Assembly (NCBI RefSeq): GCF_901000735.1
Contig: NC_081550.1
Location: 7,983,815 to 8,047,814, forward strand
Length of the DNA stretch: 64,000 bases
DNA from: Corylus avellana
Lineage: Eukaryota; Streptophyta; Magnoliopsida; Fagales; Betulaceae
Reading direction: 5' to 3'
How positions within the stretch are numbered: the first letter of the stretch is position 1; every line of letters begins with the position of its first letter. Position numbers and translations under genes: made by a program. Below, piece after piece: positions 32,409-44,845 of this stretch. The notes beneath the pieces are model-generated. The model searched no databases and was not told the DNA's origin. It saw nothing but the letters and a program-made list of their open reading frames with translations.

Positions 32409-33454
32409 AAATATCACTAATTCTAGATTAGATGATTTTAAGTCGCTTCTATTACAGTAGTAACTCTCAAAATATAAACTTAAATAAAACTAAAATTAAT
32501 TTATTGTTTTCTCATCCCGCATCAATTGACTTGTAAATATTATCAAGAATATTTTGTTTCCTAATTTATGCTTGAAGAAAGCAATAATATTGACCAAATA
32601 GAAGTCAAGAAGGTTAATATTGATTTTTAATTTATTCATAAATGAGCCAAACGTCAATGGCGTGTACATATTATAGTGCATTAATAGGTGCAATAATACC
32701 TTAATAACACTTGGAAAAATTAGATTCATAAATGAGTAGAGTTTTATTCTATATATACCAGATAATGCTCGTACTCAAGCGCATTAAGCTTGATGACGAC
32801 GATGAGCAACTTAGTGTGTGTTTGGCAAAATTTTCAGAATTTGATTTTCACTTCTCAAATTTAATCATAAAACTCTTCCTAAATATCAGTTATCCAAAGG
32901 AATGTGACCCCTACTAACACATTTTACAAAAATAAACTGGAAAATTCTTTTAAATTACTTAGGTCTACCACTAAGGTAGAGCTCTTCATTGATATGATTG
33001 TGTGCAAGGTTCTATTTATAGAGCTTACAAATAATTTAAATTTATTCAAATCAAATTCCAATCAAATCATTTCAAGGAAATTCTCAAGTGGTCAGGGTAT
33101 GTATTAGGGCGTGAGTTCGAATCTCCACAATTGAGAATCCCTACATATGTCTGATTAGTATTAGTTGCCTTGAATTTTTATTGATAAACTAGTGGAACTG
33201 AGACAGACTATAGCTCAGTCAGATTTTAGGGAGCGCGTGTGGTTTCCATCGTTTATGCCCCTCATGTGCGGCTCCTAATGGATAGGTACTACAGTGGTCA
33301 CGCCCAAGTAGAATAGTCACAATTAATAAAAAAAAAAATCATTTCATTTATGGTAATCCAATCCTCATTTATAATAAATAAAGTAACATATCATGGACAC
33401 CCTTAATTTGAATATCCATGTGCTCCGTTCAATGCGATGAATATATATATATGA
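32409..33454. other. Non-coding stretch with SINE-like segment
   Basis: AT-rich and without supported genes. About 33,085-33,330 contains a tRNA-like B-box phrase GAGTTCGAATCTCC preceded by 'caagtggtcagggtatg', which might be a tRNA-derived SINE. The evidence is limited to that. Confidence 0.35.
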
Positions 33455-34549
33455 GGATAACTTCTATAAGGAGCTGGTGTAAACCAGTTACTTTGTGCCC
33501 ACCAATTAGAATTGGACAGCTAAGATTATCACACCAAATCAAATGAGGTGAAAAACACCGGATTAAAACACCAACTCCCATCATCCACAAAACCCTCATT
33601 TTCCTCCTCTCCCTCTCCCTCTTTCTCTCTCACTAGCGGTGCCGTGCATCCCAGAAAAATAATAATTTTTCTCCTCAAACCCATAAGCTAAGAACTGGAA
33701 TTTTCTCCACACACTGGATTTTGGTGGGTTTCTCTCCTCAAATCAGCTAAGAACTTCTCCCGGTGCTCTCTCTTTCTCTCTTGCCGGCGGCATGACAGAG
33801 ATCTTGCCGGAACCCAACCTCTCTCTCTCCCGCCGGAACCCAACCTTTCTTTCTCTCTGGATTTTTGTCAAATAATCTGGTTTTAGTGTCAAATTATTTA
33901 GTGTCAAATAATTACTTAAATGTCTGATTTTTTCTTACATTATAAATTGCTTCTTTAAACTAAGATCATTAGTGACCAAATAATTACAAGCTACTTTGAG
34001 GTTGTGTTGGCAGGACATTGTAATTCCTGCAATTGAAGCAATGGAAAGAAGAGACATTAAAGTTGTGATTGTTTTCAAAATCTTTTGTTGATCTAAATGG
34101 CAGGGCACAAGCCTCCAAACAAGAATATGTCAAATTAATCTTGTGGTGTCCCTTAGCAATATTGATGTTCAAAAACGTTGACGTGGAGAAAGCACTGGGC
34201 AGCAGAGAAATTTTTTTCTTTGCTGCCGGTGTGTGTCTGTGAGAGTGAGAGTGAGAGAGGGCAGCATGGGTTGGGCTCTGTCATCTTCTCCGTCAAAATT
34301 TGGGCTGTCCTCCTCCGGTGTCGTCAATGGCAAGCTCTGGGCTGGGTTGCACGGCGCCGCTGGAGAGAGAGAGAAAGAGAGAGGGAGAGGGAGAGGAGAA
34401 AAATGAGGGTTTTTGTGGATGATTGGAGTTGGTGTTTTAATCCAGTGTTTTTCACCTCATTTGATTTGGTGTGATAATCCTAGCTGTCCAATTCTAATTG
34501 GTGGGCACAAAGGAGTTGGTTTACACCAGCTCCTTATAGAAGTTATCTC
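33455..34549. mobile_element. Non-autonomous MULE-like element with about 150-bp TIRs
   Basis: The left end (GATAACTTCTATAAGGAGCT...) is repeated in inverse at the right, ending near GAAGTTATCTC at 34,549. The match runs about 150 bases (33,455-33,605 and 34,400-34,549) with only a few mismatches. Both ends abut (TA)n tracts, so a 9-bp duplication cannot be told apart from the tract. The GAGATAACT end and long TIRs suggest Mutator superfamily. The interior has CT/GA-rich leader-like sequence and about 170 bases (33,980-34,150) of unidentified coding-like composition. No transposase. Confidence 0.6.
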
Positions 34550-35388
34550 TAATATATATATATATATATATACATATGCAACGAAATCCACCATTTATTT
34601 GATGAAACTTGTTTTATTTTTTAAAATTAAGATTGGTTTTGTGAGAACACTGTGACTTTAAAAGCATTTTAGTGAATTTAAAACTTGTATGAAATTACTT
34701 ATAAAATTCAGTTTCGCTTGGTATAAGTAAGGTAAAACTTAACACCCACAAATGTCTTTATAAACCATCTATTTTATATGTGCTACTCATTTTCCCATTG
34801 TAAAACCAGGTGTCGTTACAGATGTTTTATTGATGTCCCCCCATATTTATTTATTGCATTGCTTATGCTAGGTGATTGCTAGATAATTGATGCCCAAGAA
34901 TCATATTGGTGTTCATTTACCCACTTAACATTGTCATGAGTCAATAACGTACTCCAAATTTACTCACTTATATATCAATGAGTTTCCACCTTTACGCATA
35001 AACCTCTTATTATTTCATTAGCCCAATCGCCATACAAATTTATTAATGTTTGGCCTGCCAATCACGCCGGCCGCCGGTCTATTATTATTATTATACCTAC
35101 AACTCATGGCCTCATTTTTCAATATATATATATATTAAGTTTGATTCTTATTAAAACTAAACTTGACTTCTTTATGGATTTGGTAATTCATATTCGGGTA
35201 TTAAAGTATCGATAGGTACAAAATTATACAAATCAACTTTAACTCGACTCATTTTATTAAATTGTAAGATTTTTTTTGTTTTTTTAATTTTAACTCACTA
35301 ATTTCGTGCTGTGTAAAAAATTATGGTCCCGTTTAACCCCTTCCAATAAGGAAATTTGGTTTATTAATCAAACATGAAAAATTTTGTC
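34550..35388. other. Upstream region of DUF26 gene
   Basis: AT-rich intergenic sequence with (TA)n and (TTA)n runs. No gene seen. Confidence 0.4.
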
Positions 35389-35396
35389 TATTTATA
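35389..35396 (+). promoter_or_regulatory. TATA-like box of DUF26 gene
   Basis: TATTTATA lies 55 bases upstream of the ATG at 35,444. This spacing would give a short leader of about 25 bases. Confidence 0.5.
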
Positions 35397-35443
35397 GAGA
35401 TTTCTTGGAGAGGATTACATAGCCACAAAACCCTTCACTCAAA

Positions 35444-36172
35444 ATGTTGGCCTCAAAACATGTTGCTTTGAGCTTACTATTTTTTTGCCTCTCCCTCCAC
35501 TTGGCAAATTGTGCTCTTCCCTTGCACCATTTCTGCTTTAGCCATGAAGACTACACTGCCAATAGCCCTTATGCTTCGAACATGAAAGGGTTGCTCAATC
35601 TTTTGTCCACAAAAGTTCCTCCAACCGGGTTTGGGCTCTGCTCAACGGGCGAATCGCAAAACAAAATAAGTGGTCTTGCCTTATGCCGAGGTGATGTCTC
35701 AAGCACAAACTGTAAGACCTGCGTTGTTGATGCAGGCAAAGAGCTTCGCAGCCGCTGTGCTTACAGAAAAGGAGCAATAATATGGTACGACAACTGCCTC
35801 CTAAAGTATTCCAACATAGATTTCTTTGGAGAAATTGATAACAAAAACAAGTTCTACATGTGTAACGTCCAAGATGTTGACAATCCCACATCGTTTAATC
35901 CAAAAGCTAAGGATTTGTTAAGCATATTATCCTACAAAGCTTCTGATATTCCAAAGGTGTATGCTGCTGGGGAGCTAGAGCTTGGTTCATCACTAAAACT
36001 ATATGGCTTGGCTCAATGCACTCGGGATCTTTCTGGTGTTGATTGTATGAGGTGTCTTTATGGTGTGATTAGTGAACTTCCCAACTGTTGCAATGGAAAA
36101 CGCGGTGGTCGAGTTGTGGGTGGGAGTTGTAATGTTAGATATGAACTTTACCCCTTTGTTGATGGAGCCTAG
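35444..36172 (+). CDS. Cysteine-rich repeat secretory protein (two DUF26/Gnk2 domains)
   Basis: A single-exon gene of 242 aa with ATG start and TAG stop. Residues 1 to about 23 form a signal peptide (hydrophobic core LSLLFFCLSLHLA, likely cleavage after ANC). Two DUF26 (stress-antifungal/Gnk2-type) domains follow, each with the C-x8-C-x2-C signature: C81/C90/C93 and C192/C201/C204. There is no transmembrane segment or kinase domain, so it belongs to the secreted CRRSP class rather than the CRK receptor kinases. Family members act in the apoplast; some bind mannose and inhibit fungi, and plasmodesmal relatives also carry a membrane anchor, which is absent here. The length is typical (about 240-260 aa). 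No frameshift or stop is seen. The reading frame on the opposite strand is a shadow. Specific role unknown. Confidence 0.93.
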   Translation: MLASKHVALSLLFFCLSLHLANCALPLHHFCFSHEDYTANSPYASNMKGLLNLLSTKVPPTGFGLCSTGESQNKISGLALCRGDVSSTNCKTCVVDAGKELRSRCAYRKGAIIWYDNCLLKYSNIDFFGEIDNKNKFYMCNVQDVDNPTSFNPKAKDLLSILSYKASDIPKVYAAGELELGSSLKLYGLAQCTRDLSGVDCMRCLYGVISELPNCCNGKRGGRVVGGSCNVRYELYPFVDGA

Positions 36173-37753
36173 GCTACCATGATTTTCTGATATTTGTGCA
36201 TCAAAATGTGTGATGTACTATGCTAAAAAGTAAATAATTGTCCAATGGGACTACTTCTATACGTCAAAGAAATATGATAAGTGCATATTATATGTCGTAA
36301 ACAAATTCACATGTTATTAATGTTAACTTCTATTTAAATAAATAAATAAATAAATAAACTTTGTGGATGACTAACTAATTAATATTTAGCTCTAATTTGC
36401 ATGTGATAAATAATACAATATATATATATATATATATAGTAGACAATTTGATATGAAAGATCTTGTAGAGGTTAAAGTTGTATTTATCTTACAAAGAGTA
36501 GACACACATGACTTATTAAGGGTTGTTTATGAGAGAGGCTTCGATATTTAAATCAGTATGTTGATTTCTAAAGGGGTAGGAGGTTATGAAAGAAAATGCT
36601 GAATAGTGTGCGTACCTTAAACTTAGGGTTTTCAATCTCCTTAAAAGGTTGACATGAATAAGGCGAAGTAGGATGGATATGGGAGATAGTGGAGATCAAG
36701 ATTCTAGTATGGAATGTAATAGATCATCACAGAGACCTTTCCTTCTGAGTATACCCGTCAATCTTCCCTTATATAACATGAGTTTGAATTGGCATGTATG
36801 TTGGCGGGAACTATATTTCCTTATATTGGCCCTCCTACTATATGTGCACAACCACTAGGCAGGTGGCTGTCTATTGGAGGGTCGTCGGTACATTGGGCCA
36901 TTGGGGGGTCATTAACACCTGAGAGTGTGATAGTCAGTTGTCCCTCGAAGGGGTAGTCCGTCAAACCGTCGGTCAAACTCGATCCACTCCCATGTGACTT
37001 TCGAGCTGACATGATGCTTGGCTTGTTCAATGAGCAGGCGGAACCCTTACGAGTTTAAGGGCAAATAAGCTTTAACAAGCCCCCTATGAGGTTGGTGATA
37101 TTTCCCATCAACAATATTTTTCTCGATCAATTGCATTACGTTGGGAAAAAGAAAAATTAAAATTATAAAGATTGTAAGAATATATATGTTGATACTCCTT
37201 TTGATTCTATTTTTTATTTATTTTAGGCAAATTACACTTTACCCTCAAACTATCATCACATTCTCAGCCAAACTTTACATCTCTACAGCTCATCCCCTAA
37301 TTCGAAGTTTCAATTTTAGTTTTTCCTATTTGTCCAAATCGTGAAGTTAATTAAATAGAACGAAAAATAAAATTAAAAAATAAAAAAAAATAAAAAAGGC
37401 CCCTTAAACTAAAGGCCGTTTTTGATATAGCTCCATGAAGTTTAAAATGTGCTAAAATGATACATCAAACTACCAAAGTTTGTACAAAATGCCATTTTTA
37501 TTATATTCTTATAATACCTTTATTCTTTAATAAGAAATGCTTGGTTGCAATATTAAGTACATCTTTTGGTCATAAATATCCACGTGGCAAGCATTTTAAA
37601 ATAAAAATATATATATCTCTTCTCTCTCCCCTGTCGGCATTTTCAAATGAAAAGAAAGTAGGCTGGTTGACCAAACCTGCTTAACCAGCCTGGCTATTTT
37701 TAAACAAAAAAAAATACAATGAAAGACAATGAAAATCCCAAATCTCCCACCCC
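36173..37753. other. Non-coding stretch
   Basis: Starts with the 3' region of the DUF26 gene. It includes (AAAT)n at about 36,336-36,356, (TA)n at about 36,419-36,438 and an unexplained less AT-rich patch at 36,860-37,090 with 'gtcggtcaaactcgatccac'. No gene is supported. Confidence 0.4.
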
Positions 37754-38770
37754 TCTCTCTCTCTCTCTCTCTCTCTCAATTTCTCCCACCCACATCCAGC
37801 CGCCACCACCGCCGGCCACACCATCCAGGGGCTACGCCGCCGGCCACCACGAAGCAGAAGCAGTGCCGATCCGAACCAGTTTCTCTCTCTCCCAAACCGC
37901 CGGCCACCATTTGAGGTAGGCTGAATGGGTATAGGTTTTGTTGGGGCCGAAATCTTGATGGGTTTTTTTGTTGGTGGTTTTTTGTTTGATTTCGAAAATG
38001 GGTAAGAATTTTTGGGTATATTTTGTTTTTTATTGGAAGATCTTTGTAAGAATTTCGTCACTTTCTTTGTCATGGTATTGTTGTCAGATCAATGTTTTGA
38101 GTTTTGGCCATTTGGGTTTTGTGGGGGTTGGACTGTAGGTGGGTGGGGGGTGACCTCCAAAATTTTTGAAGGGAAAATAAAGTAATGCCTAGGCCTATCA
38201 CCTGCTTGTAGAAAAAACTGTGTGGATGAGAGGGTTAAGTGAATGAAATCAAACGCGATAATCGGAGCAAACGCAAAATGAGTAATTCTCAGAAGTTGAA
38301 CACTGGGAAGATCTTCACATGGCAGGTCGGCCTGGTGACCTGAATGCAGTGCAGTCTATCTTAGATTGTTAATGCCTTCTTAGATTTTCTAAAGTTTTCT
38401 GATCATGTTCATTATTGCAGATACAATGATGAAGTTTCCATTTTTTCTGACCAATCTAGAGCTTATCTGTAAGCATGGCGAAATGTGTAGTGTTTGGGGG
38501 AAAAACATTGCTATGGTCTATGGAGTTTGTATCTTCAGAAAGCTATTCGATTGTGCTTTAAGCCCATGATCATGACTAAGGAGATTCCCAACCAAGTTCA
38601 AAATGGAGAGGCAAAGAGAAGGAAGAAAAGTTCTCTATCAACATTCAGTTCACTGTCAAAAGATAGCATTTTTGTCCTTCCTAGTAATAGGTTATATATT
38701 AATTTCAATAATTTGTATCTATCTTGTCGTGCAATAGAATTTCTCTGTATATTTTGTAAATAAATTGAAC
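37754..38770. other. CT-rich leader-like region, unassigned
   Basis: A (CT)n run (37,753-37,777) is followed by GC-rich GCCGCCACCACCGCCGGCCA-type sequence (37,798-37,915), which looks like a plant 5' leader. Downstream exon-like bits around 38,270-38,690 (for example after ATTGCAG at 38,420) do not form a continuous frame. It could be a gene relic; no product can be named. Confidence 0.3.
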
Positions 38771-40053
38771 ATGATTCGACTAAAGATTTTTTTCCCTCTT
38801 TCCTTTTTCATCTCATGGACAAAGATTATATTTTGAGTCTCTTGAATTACACTTCCTTAAATGCGAAGTGATAAACTTTTTTACTGATAAGGCTCTATGG
38901 ACAAATAAATCACATTCATTTGTCAATGACTCAATGCTTTTGTGCAATAGATATCAATCGGTGGTATCAGAATGCAAAAAAGCACTACATCGTGTTGCAG
39001 AAAAGTGTCTTCTCCTTTGCTATTGCTTTGGGTTGCCTTTCCAATAACCACGGTGTGTCAATCCTCCCATCTCTTCTACCTCCGGATTGTATCCAGTTTT
39101 AACCAAGAGTATCTCCAATTGTTCATAATTTTCAACATAATTTTCAACACACAATACATATTAACACAAAAAATCAACTTCAAGAAACATACAAAAAGGT
39201 TACAATCCAAGAGTTTCTCAATGCTGCAACATTTCGTTCTCCAACTTCTTCATTCTTCTTATCATCATTGCTGCAAAACCCTCCATGTTTACGCTTTTAA
39301 GATGGTGCAATCATCATCTGAAGTGTCTTGAAAGAAAGAGTCCAATTACAAGCTGAATTTGATAGAACAATCTAGTTTAAGGTCAATTACCTCTAACATA
39401 TTGACAAAGAAGTAAAATATTTTGTGACACTAGCACACAGCCAACCATTAAGAAATCAAAAGCATTCCAAACATGTTCTCTTCAAAAAGAGGACCTTAGG
39501 GGTACTGTCAAAACCAAACCCCTGCTCGGCCAAAACAGAAAGCCAGGGCCAAAAAAAAAGAATACCAAAACAAGAGTAAGCCAAAACCAGAAAATCAAAA
39601 ACCAACATTTAGCCAAAAAAAAACAAAGCAACCCACGAATACCAACATTTGAACTACATTCAGCCAAACCATAGAAAAAGGAACACCCAATTTGGTTAGA
39701 ACTCCAAAATCGGAAAGGAAAACCTAAGCCCAAAAGGTTGAAGACCAAATATCCATTCAGGAGAAGCTCAGCAAATTTCACAGTTCACACACAACACCAC
39801 ATTCGGTGGGTCCAGAAAATAAACCAAGAAATTTTTTCAAGAAATAACTTTATTTCACAGATGAAGAACTAATAAATCCATTGTGTAATGACTCCAAGCT
39901 CGAAACAAAAACAATTGGGTTTCTCTTTTTGAAAGGGGAAGGCATTTCCACAAGGCACCAATCCCTTGAATAACTTTAAACAGAATTACAAACCAATTGA
40001 ATACATGGGAAACTAACATAACAATAGACGAGATTGAACCATCTGTGATCAAT
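38771..40053. other. Non-coding stretch, includes 3' region of minus-strand gene
   Basis: 39.48-40.05 kb would be the 3' UTR of the minus-strand gene ending at 40,054. It holds an open frame (39,482-39,781) of biased Phe/Trp/Leu composition, without known domain. Nothing else was recognised. Confidence 0.4.
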
Positions 40054-43000
40054 TCACGAGAACATTACACGACCGTCATCACCATATGACTGTAGGAAGA
40101 AATTTTCCATGTAAGAGAAGTTGTTGCTCACCTGCAAACAAATATAGCAAAAATGTATGTAAGAACAATTTCTATTGTTATTATGCGGAAATCAATTTTG
40201 ATCCCCTTGAAGATTATTTAAGACCATAATTTAAGACAAGCATCTGAAGTTTTACTTCCAATCTACCACAAATTCTGACTTGTGATACTTCTATCTCAAA
40301 TAGAACATAAAACATTAAAGGAGATTTTCAATGCAAAAATGATTTGTTTTATTGTGATAGAAATCTGCCCTTGAGAATCAGTGATTCAGAATTTATAACA
40401 TAAAATGAATGCAGCATGAAAGTGATTGTATCTCCATAAAAAGAACCATCATTCATTCTGCAAAATTACAGAATCTATTGTTTCTTTACTTATTAATATA
40501 AGATGATCATCAAGGTCTCCTCGTTAACTCTTCATTCAGTGACATTAGATTTCAAGGAAACAAATCACATGAGCTACTTAAACCAAATTTGACATATCCC
40601 AGCAATTGATCAATACCACAAACTCAATTCTTACATAACTCCTATGCATCTGGGCTAATGTGGAGTGATCATAAATCATTGGATCAACCTTTATTAAAAA
40701 AATGCTCATAAATCCAATAGTTTATGGGCACTCCACATCAATCCAGTTGTACAGAAGTTGTATAAGAGTTGAGTTTTTAGATTTACTCCCCAAGAATTAG
40801 GCCCACAGTTAGTAGATTAGCATATTGACTCAAGTACATCCAGAATGACACAAGACCAAAGAGAGACAAAGATCATGTTGCACACAATGTTGTTCTATAG
40901 GAACAACGAATCCTATATATCAAACTGCATCCAAAAAGAAATTAAGAAAAAGCAAAAGAAAATGTAAGTTTTCCTAAGACGTGTTTGTTTCTGGGTGTTT
41001 ATGTTTTTGTCATGGGATAAACCAGCGGCATACTCTACTACAGTCATCTTTCTCCCACGAAATCTCAACTGGGAGAGATTGGTTCTCTTTGAATTCCTTC
41101 ACCTAGAAAACTATTTGTTCAACCTTCTCATCAACATCTTGACATGTTTCTTGTAGACAAGTTAGGAAAAGGCATATGTACTAGGCCACTTCTAATGTAT
41201 TTGAAGAGGTTTTGAGACCAGAGCAGGCTCAATTTTATGGTATATAAATGATCTTATTACAATTTTTGTTAAAGTTTGATTATTTGAAATGTTAAATTTA
41301 AGGGAAACTTCACTTTAACCCTTTTAAACTTTCATCAATTTTTTTTTTTTTTTTTGATAAGTAAAAAACAAATAGTAACTTTCGTCATTTTTATAATGCC
41401 TCATCAAGTTCATAAACTCTCAATTTAGTGTATCAAGCTTCTAATTTTTTGCAAAGTCCTCCCTCCATTAGGATTTTTTGTTAAATCTTAAGTAAAGGGT
41501 ATAAAATACACAAAATTCCTTATTTTTAAAGTTATATTATTGTGACCCAAGGCCGATAGCAAGGACACCACCCGACCCCACAGTCGGTCTAGTCGTGACT
41601 CACGTTGGGTCAACACGAGTCACTTTTTTAAAAAGAAATAATTTTTAAATAAGGACAAATTTAAAATTTTATAAAAATTTTAAAGATATGAAAGTTACCA
41701 CACTCTCACAATTTCTCTGAATCACTATTTAATTCCACCTATAGCCTAAAATGAACCACTAGCTCAAAGAAGTCCCACGAACCACTAGCCTAAACTGAAG
41801 TCCCATCACACACCCAAAGAAGCCCACGAAAACTAGCTCACTCTCCCATATCAACCAAAACCTGAGATTGAAACCAAAACCCCCAAAAGCATGACAATCC
41901 CAGATCAACAATTCAACCCACAAAGGAGAAAAATCAAAACCAGATTCAACCCATAAAGAATAACAGTTAAACCCAAAAGACTGGAATGAGAGATTGAGAA
42001 AAACCTGAGATTCAAAAGCTTCCAAGTTCAAAAATGAATTGGTGAAAGAAGCTTGCATAGCAGACCAGATGCGTGAGTCCGGCAAAGAGGTTAAATCACT
42101 GCAGCACCACTGAGCTCAACAGATTTTCAGGGAGATTATGTAATGCAGGAACAATTTTTGGCTTCATGCTGCTACTTTTGTTTTGGTATGCTTCAACATT
42201 CTTCAGCTACTTGATTTTCCCTGCATGGCCATAATGCTAGTATTGATCAGGATGATAAGATATTAGCAACATAATGAATAGAAAAAAAATATCAAGGAAA
42301 CCTAAGCTCAAACAACCATTTTTTTTTTTACGTAGGCATGACCATGGTAGCACTTACTGCGAGGAGTGACACGAGAGGTTTAGGCAGCGGGAATCGTGGG
42401 CACTCCTTCAAGTCCGACTGACTCAGCCCTACCCAAGGTGGTTTACATTAATCAAGCATGGAGATTCCCATTGTGAGATTCAAATTCATGCCCTAGTGTG
42501 CATCTAACCACTACAGAAATTTTCTTGGCCCATTGAACCACCACCTAGAGGTTCAAACAACCATGTTAAAGCATTGAATAAACACTAAGCCAAATATAGT
42601 CCAAACGACTGACAAGAAAGTTTTATTTTCATTGAAAGAAGTTCAAGGTTAACAAGACTTGACGTGGACAATGCCTATGCACTTAACATGTTAAATAAAG
42701 TGAAATCACAACAGTAGGATAATTCCACTACGACAACTTTCTAATTCAAATTGCCAGCCAAGAACATGTTGTGGCTCAATGGAAACTGAAATCGACTTAG
42801 ATGTTCTCCATAATTTTGGTGAAGCATCAACCTCAATGATGTGAATTTAAAAATTAAAAAAATTAAAAAAAAAAATTTAAAAAAAAATTTGAAAATCACA
42901 TGAATATATATACACACTTGATTGTTGGATAATCTGCATAATCTCAAAAATTTAGAATCTGATCAAAATGCATAATCTTTCCGGGCTACAAAATCAACTC

Positions 43001-43470
43001 GAAGGGAGCGAAAGAAAGAGAGAGTAGTACATAGATGCAAACCCCATTATCTTAGTTTCAGTACCAGGAAAAGCAACCAATATAAACAAACAATTAGGTA
43101 AATCATCAAATTGAAAGTAAACAACTGAAAGCACTAGCTAAATCAAAATATTTGAACTAGTTTAAATAAATACATCCAAACAAGTATACAGTGTAAATCC
43201 TCATGTAATTAACAAATACCTCTAAAGACCATAGGTTTTCATCAGCCTCTATTTCATACTATATTGTAAATGAGTCAGGAGTAATACCACAAAAAAAAAA
43301 AAAAAAAGACCCCCCAGTTTCAGCAAAGATGAAACATTTTGTGGAAGTTCCTTGCTATCTCATCAGGTTCAAATCACAACTGCAAGTATAAATGCTTTTA
43401 AGATTTCGAATTTGGTACTTTGAATGAAAGTAGGGGACTATGGGAGAAATTGACCGAGACAGAGGGAAAA

Positions 43471-43503
<33 letters not shown>

Positions 43504-43552
43504 CCTGCAAATGTTGCAAGCAGCACACTAAATCAGCCTGATTGGTCCACTC
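40054..43552 (-). CDS. 3' part of an unrecognised multi-exon gene, cut by gap
   Basis: Four blocks on the minus strand join in phase 0 with standard splice signals. Exon a, 43505-43552: 'EWTNQADLVCCLQHLQ'. Exon b, 43220-43246: 'ADENLWSLE'. Exon c, 42005-42109: starts 'WCCSDLTSLPDSRIWSAMQA' and ends 'FLNLEAFESQ'. The terminal exon d, 40054-40131, starts 'VSNNFSYMENFFLQSYGDD', ends GRVMFS and then TGA. Exon d has the strong acceptor ATTTGTTTGCAG. Upstream exons would lie in or beyond the gap at 43,653. I do not recognise the family. One caution: the stronger acceptor TTTCACAG at 43,577 would add eight codons with a TAA in this frame, so the gene may be decayed or may use the nearer acceptor. 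The last intron (40,132-42,004) is related to 12.4-13.3 kb. Confidence 0.5.
40283..41190. repeat. Intron segment related to 12.4-13.26 and 14.27-14.84 kb
   Basis: It shares 'agaacataaaacattaaagg', 'gatttgttttattgtgatag' and 'aagttaggaaaaggcatatg' with the two segments at 12.4-14.8 kb. It lacks both the CACTA end on one side and the hAT element on the other, so it shows both empty sites. About 300 bases at 40,440-40,740 are present only here. Confidence 0.7.
42318..42555 (-). repeat. Possible tRNA-derived SINE
   Basis: On the minus strand the start reads 'ggtggtggttcaatgggcc' and a B-box-like phrase 'gaatttgaatctcac' follows. It ends at a T run (poly(A) on the minus strand). It lies in the third intron of the minus-strand gene. 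Confidence 0.4.
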
Positions 43553-43652
43553 CTGTTAATGTATCTCTATATTTTCCTGTGAAAGCAATAAACTGTCAAG
43601 TAATGTGGGATATAAAATCAAATTAAAGCAACCAAATTCCTTCTATGCAAGT

Positions 43653-43752
43653 NNNNNNNNNNNNNNNNNNNNNNNNNNNNNNNNNNNNNNNNNNNNNNNN
43701 NNNNNNNNNNNNNNNNNNNNNNNNNNNNNNNNNNNNNNNNNNNNNNNNNNNN
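43653..43752. other. Assembly gap (100 N)
   Basis: A 100-N scaffold gap of unknown true size. It separates the minus-strand gene's 3' exons from duplicated arm A. Confidence 0.97.
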
Positions 43753-44278
43753 AAAAAAAAAAAAAAAACTAACGAGATTAGGGATGTACAATTGAGATAG
43801 TTATTGACCACTAATCGCCTAAAACTACTAACCAGAGGTCGATTGCGGTACGGGTTATAGCCATTTAAAAATCCAGGGAACCCAATTTTTTATATTATAT
43901 AATTTATATATATAATCGATGCCATTCTTTCCGGTTGCGGTAGATCATCGTCTCTCGACTCCTACTATATGATATTAAGAAACTGTTCCAACAGCATTGA
44001 TGTGCTTTAATGCTGTTAGACTAGTATAGATATATTGGATTGATACATGAAATATGGGAATTATTAAGTTTTGCTTTTGAGCTAGCTAACCATTTTTCTA
44101 TTACATGCAGCATAAATTTGCCCAAGACCTACTCATTGATCCTCAGCAAAGGCAACAGCTGCATAAATTCTAATTAACATCTTCATGAATCATGCATGAT
44201 GATTCCAAACCAAACAACCAAAATAAAAGAAACTCTTCATTTTTAAAGCCGAAATCTACATAATATTAAAAACAAAAT

Positions 44279-44318
<40 letters not shown>

Positions 44319-44380
44319 CTCTCTCTTATTGGATTGGCAGGCAAAAGCATGGTCTTCCAAGCTTCTATAGCTTGTTGTAT

Positions 44381-44845
44381 TCATTTCACAGCTTCTACGG
44401 TGAGGAGCTCAGTGTGGCCAACCTTCTTCCTCAGACTTTTCACCAACTTTGGAGCATCAACTCCATCCCCAATCACCTCCACTTTATCTTTCTGCGCCCC
44501 TAACCCCACAAAGCTCACCCCTGCATTGCAAATTAATCCAATATATTATATATACCCACAAAAGTATTAAACCAAAAACATGTTACAATTACTTGCATAT
44601 ATGTAATTTAATGGGATCTGGGATATATATAAATAATACTAACCATTTGCTTCAGCTGCAACCTGGAGTGCCTTGCTCTGACATTTTAGGCAATTCATCT
44701 GCACCTTCATCACAATCTTTTGCTGCAATATTTAAAATAGACCACAGATCGAAGAGATTATGGCATGCATTATATATGGTATGCATATGTTATGAACCCA
44801 AAAGAACAAACATTCTCGGATTGCAAATGATCATCATACCTTCAT
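44381..44845 (-). CDS. HMA-domain small metallochaperone-like protein, copy A
   Basis: Exons 44840-44845, 44644-44722 and 44381-44520 on the minus strand are the same lengths (6, 79, 140) and phases as the left-arm gene and predict the same 74-aa protein (CxxC at residues 13-16). The coding sequence differs from the left copy at three sites, all synonymous (Leu CTT/CTC, Phe TTC/TTT, Pro CCG/CCA). The TATA box is TATATAGG at 44,908-44,915. Whether it is a true paralog or an assembly copy of B cannot be decided from sequence alone. Longer open frames on the plus strand here are shadows. Confidence 0.85.

Noticed and set aside
39482..39781. 99-codon minus-strand frame rich in Phe, Trp and Leu
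   Set aside because: It sits in the probable 3' UTR of the minus-strand gene, begins at no good start context, and has no known domain.
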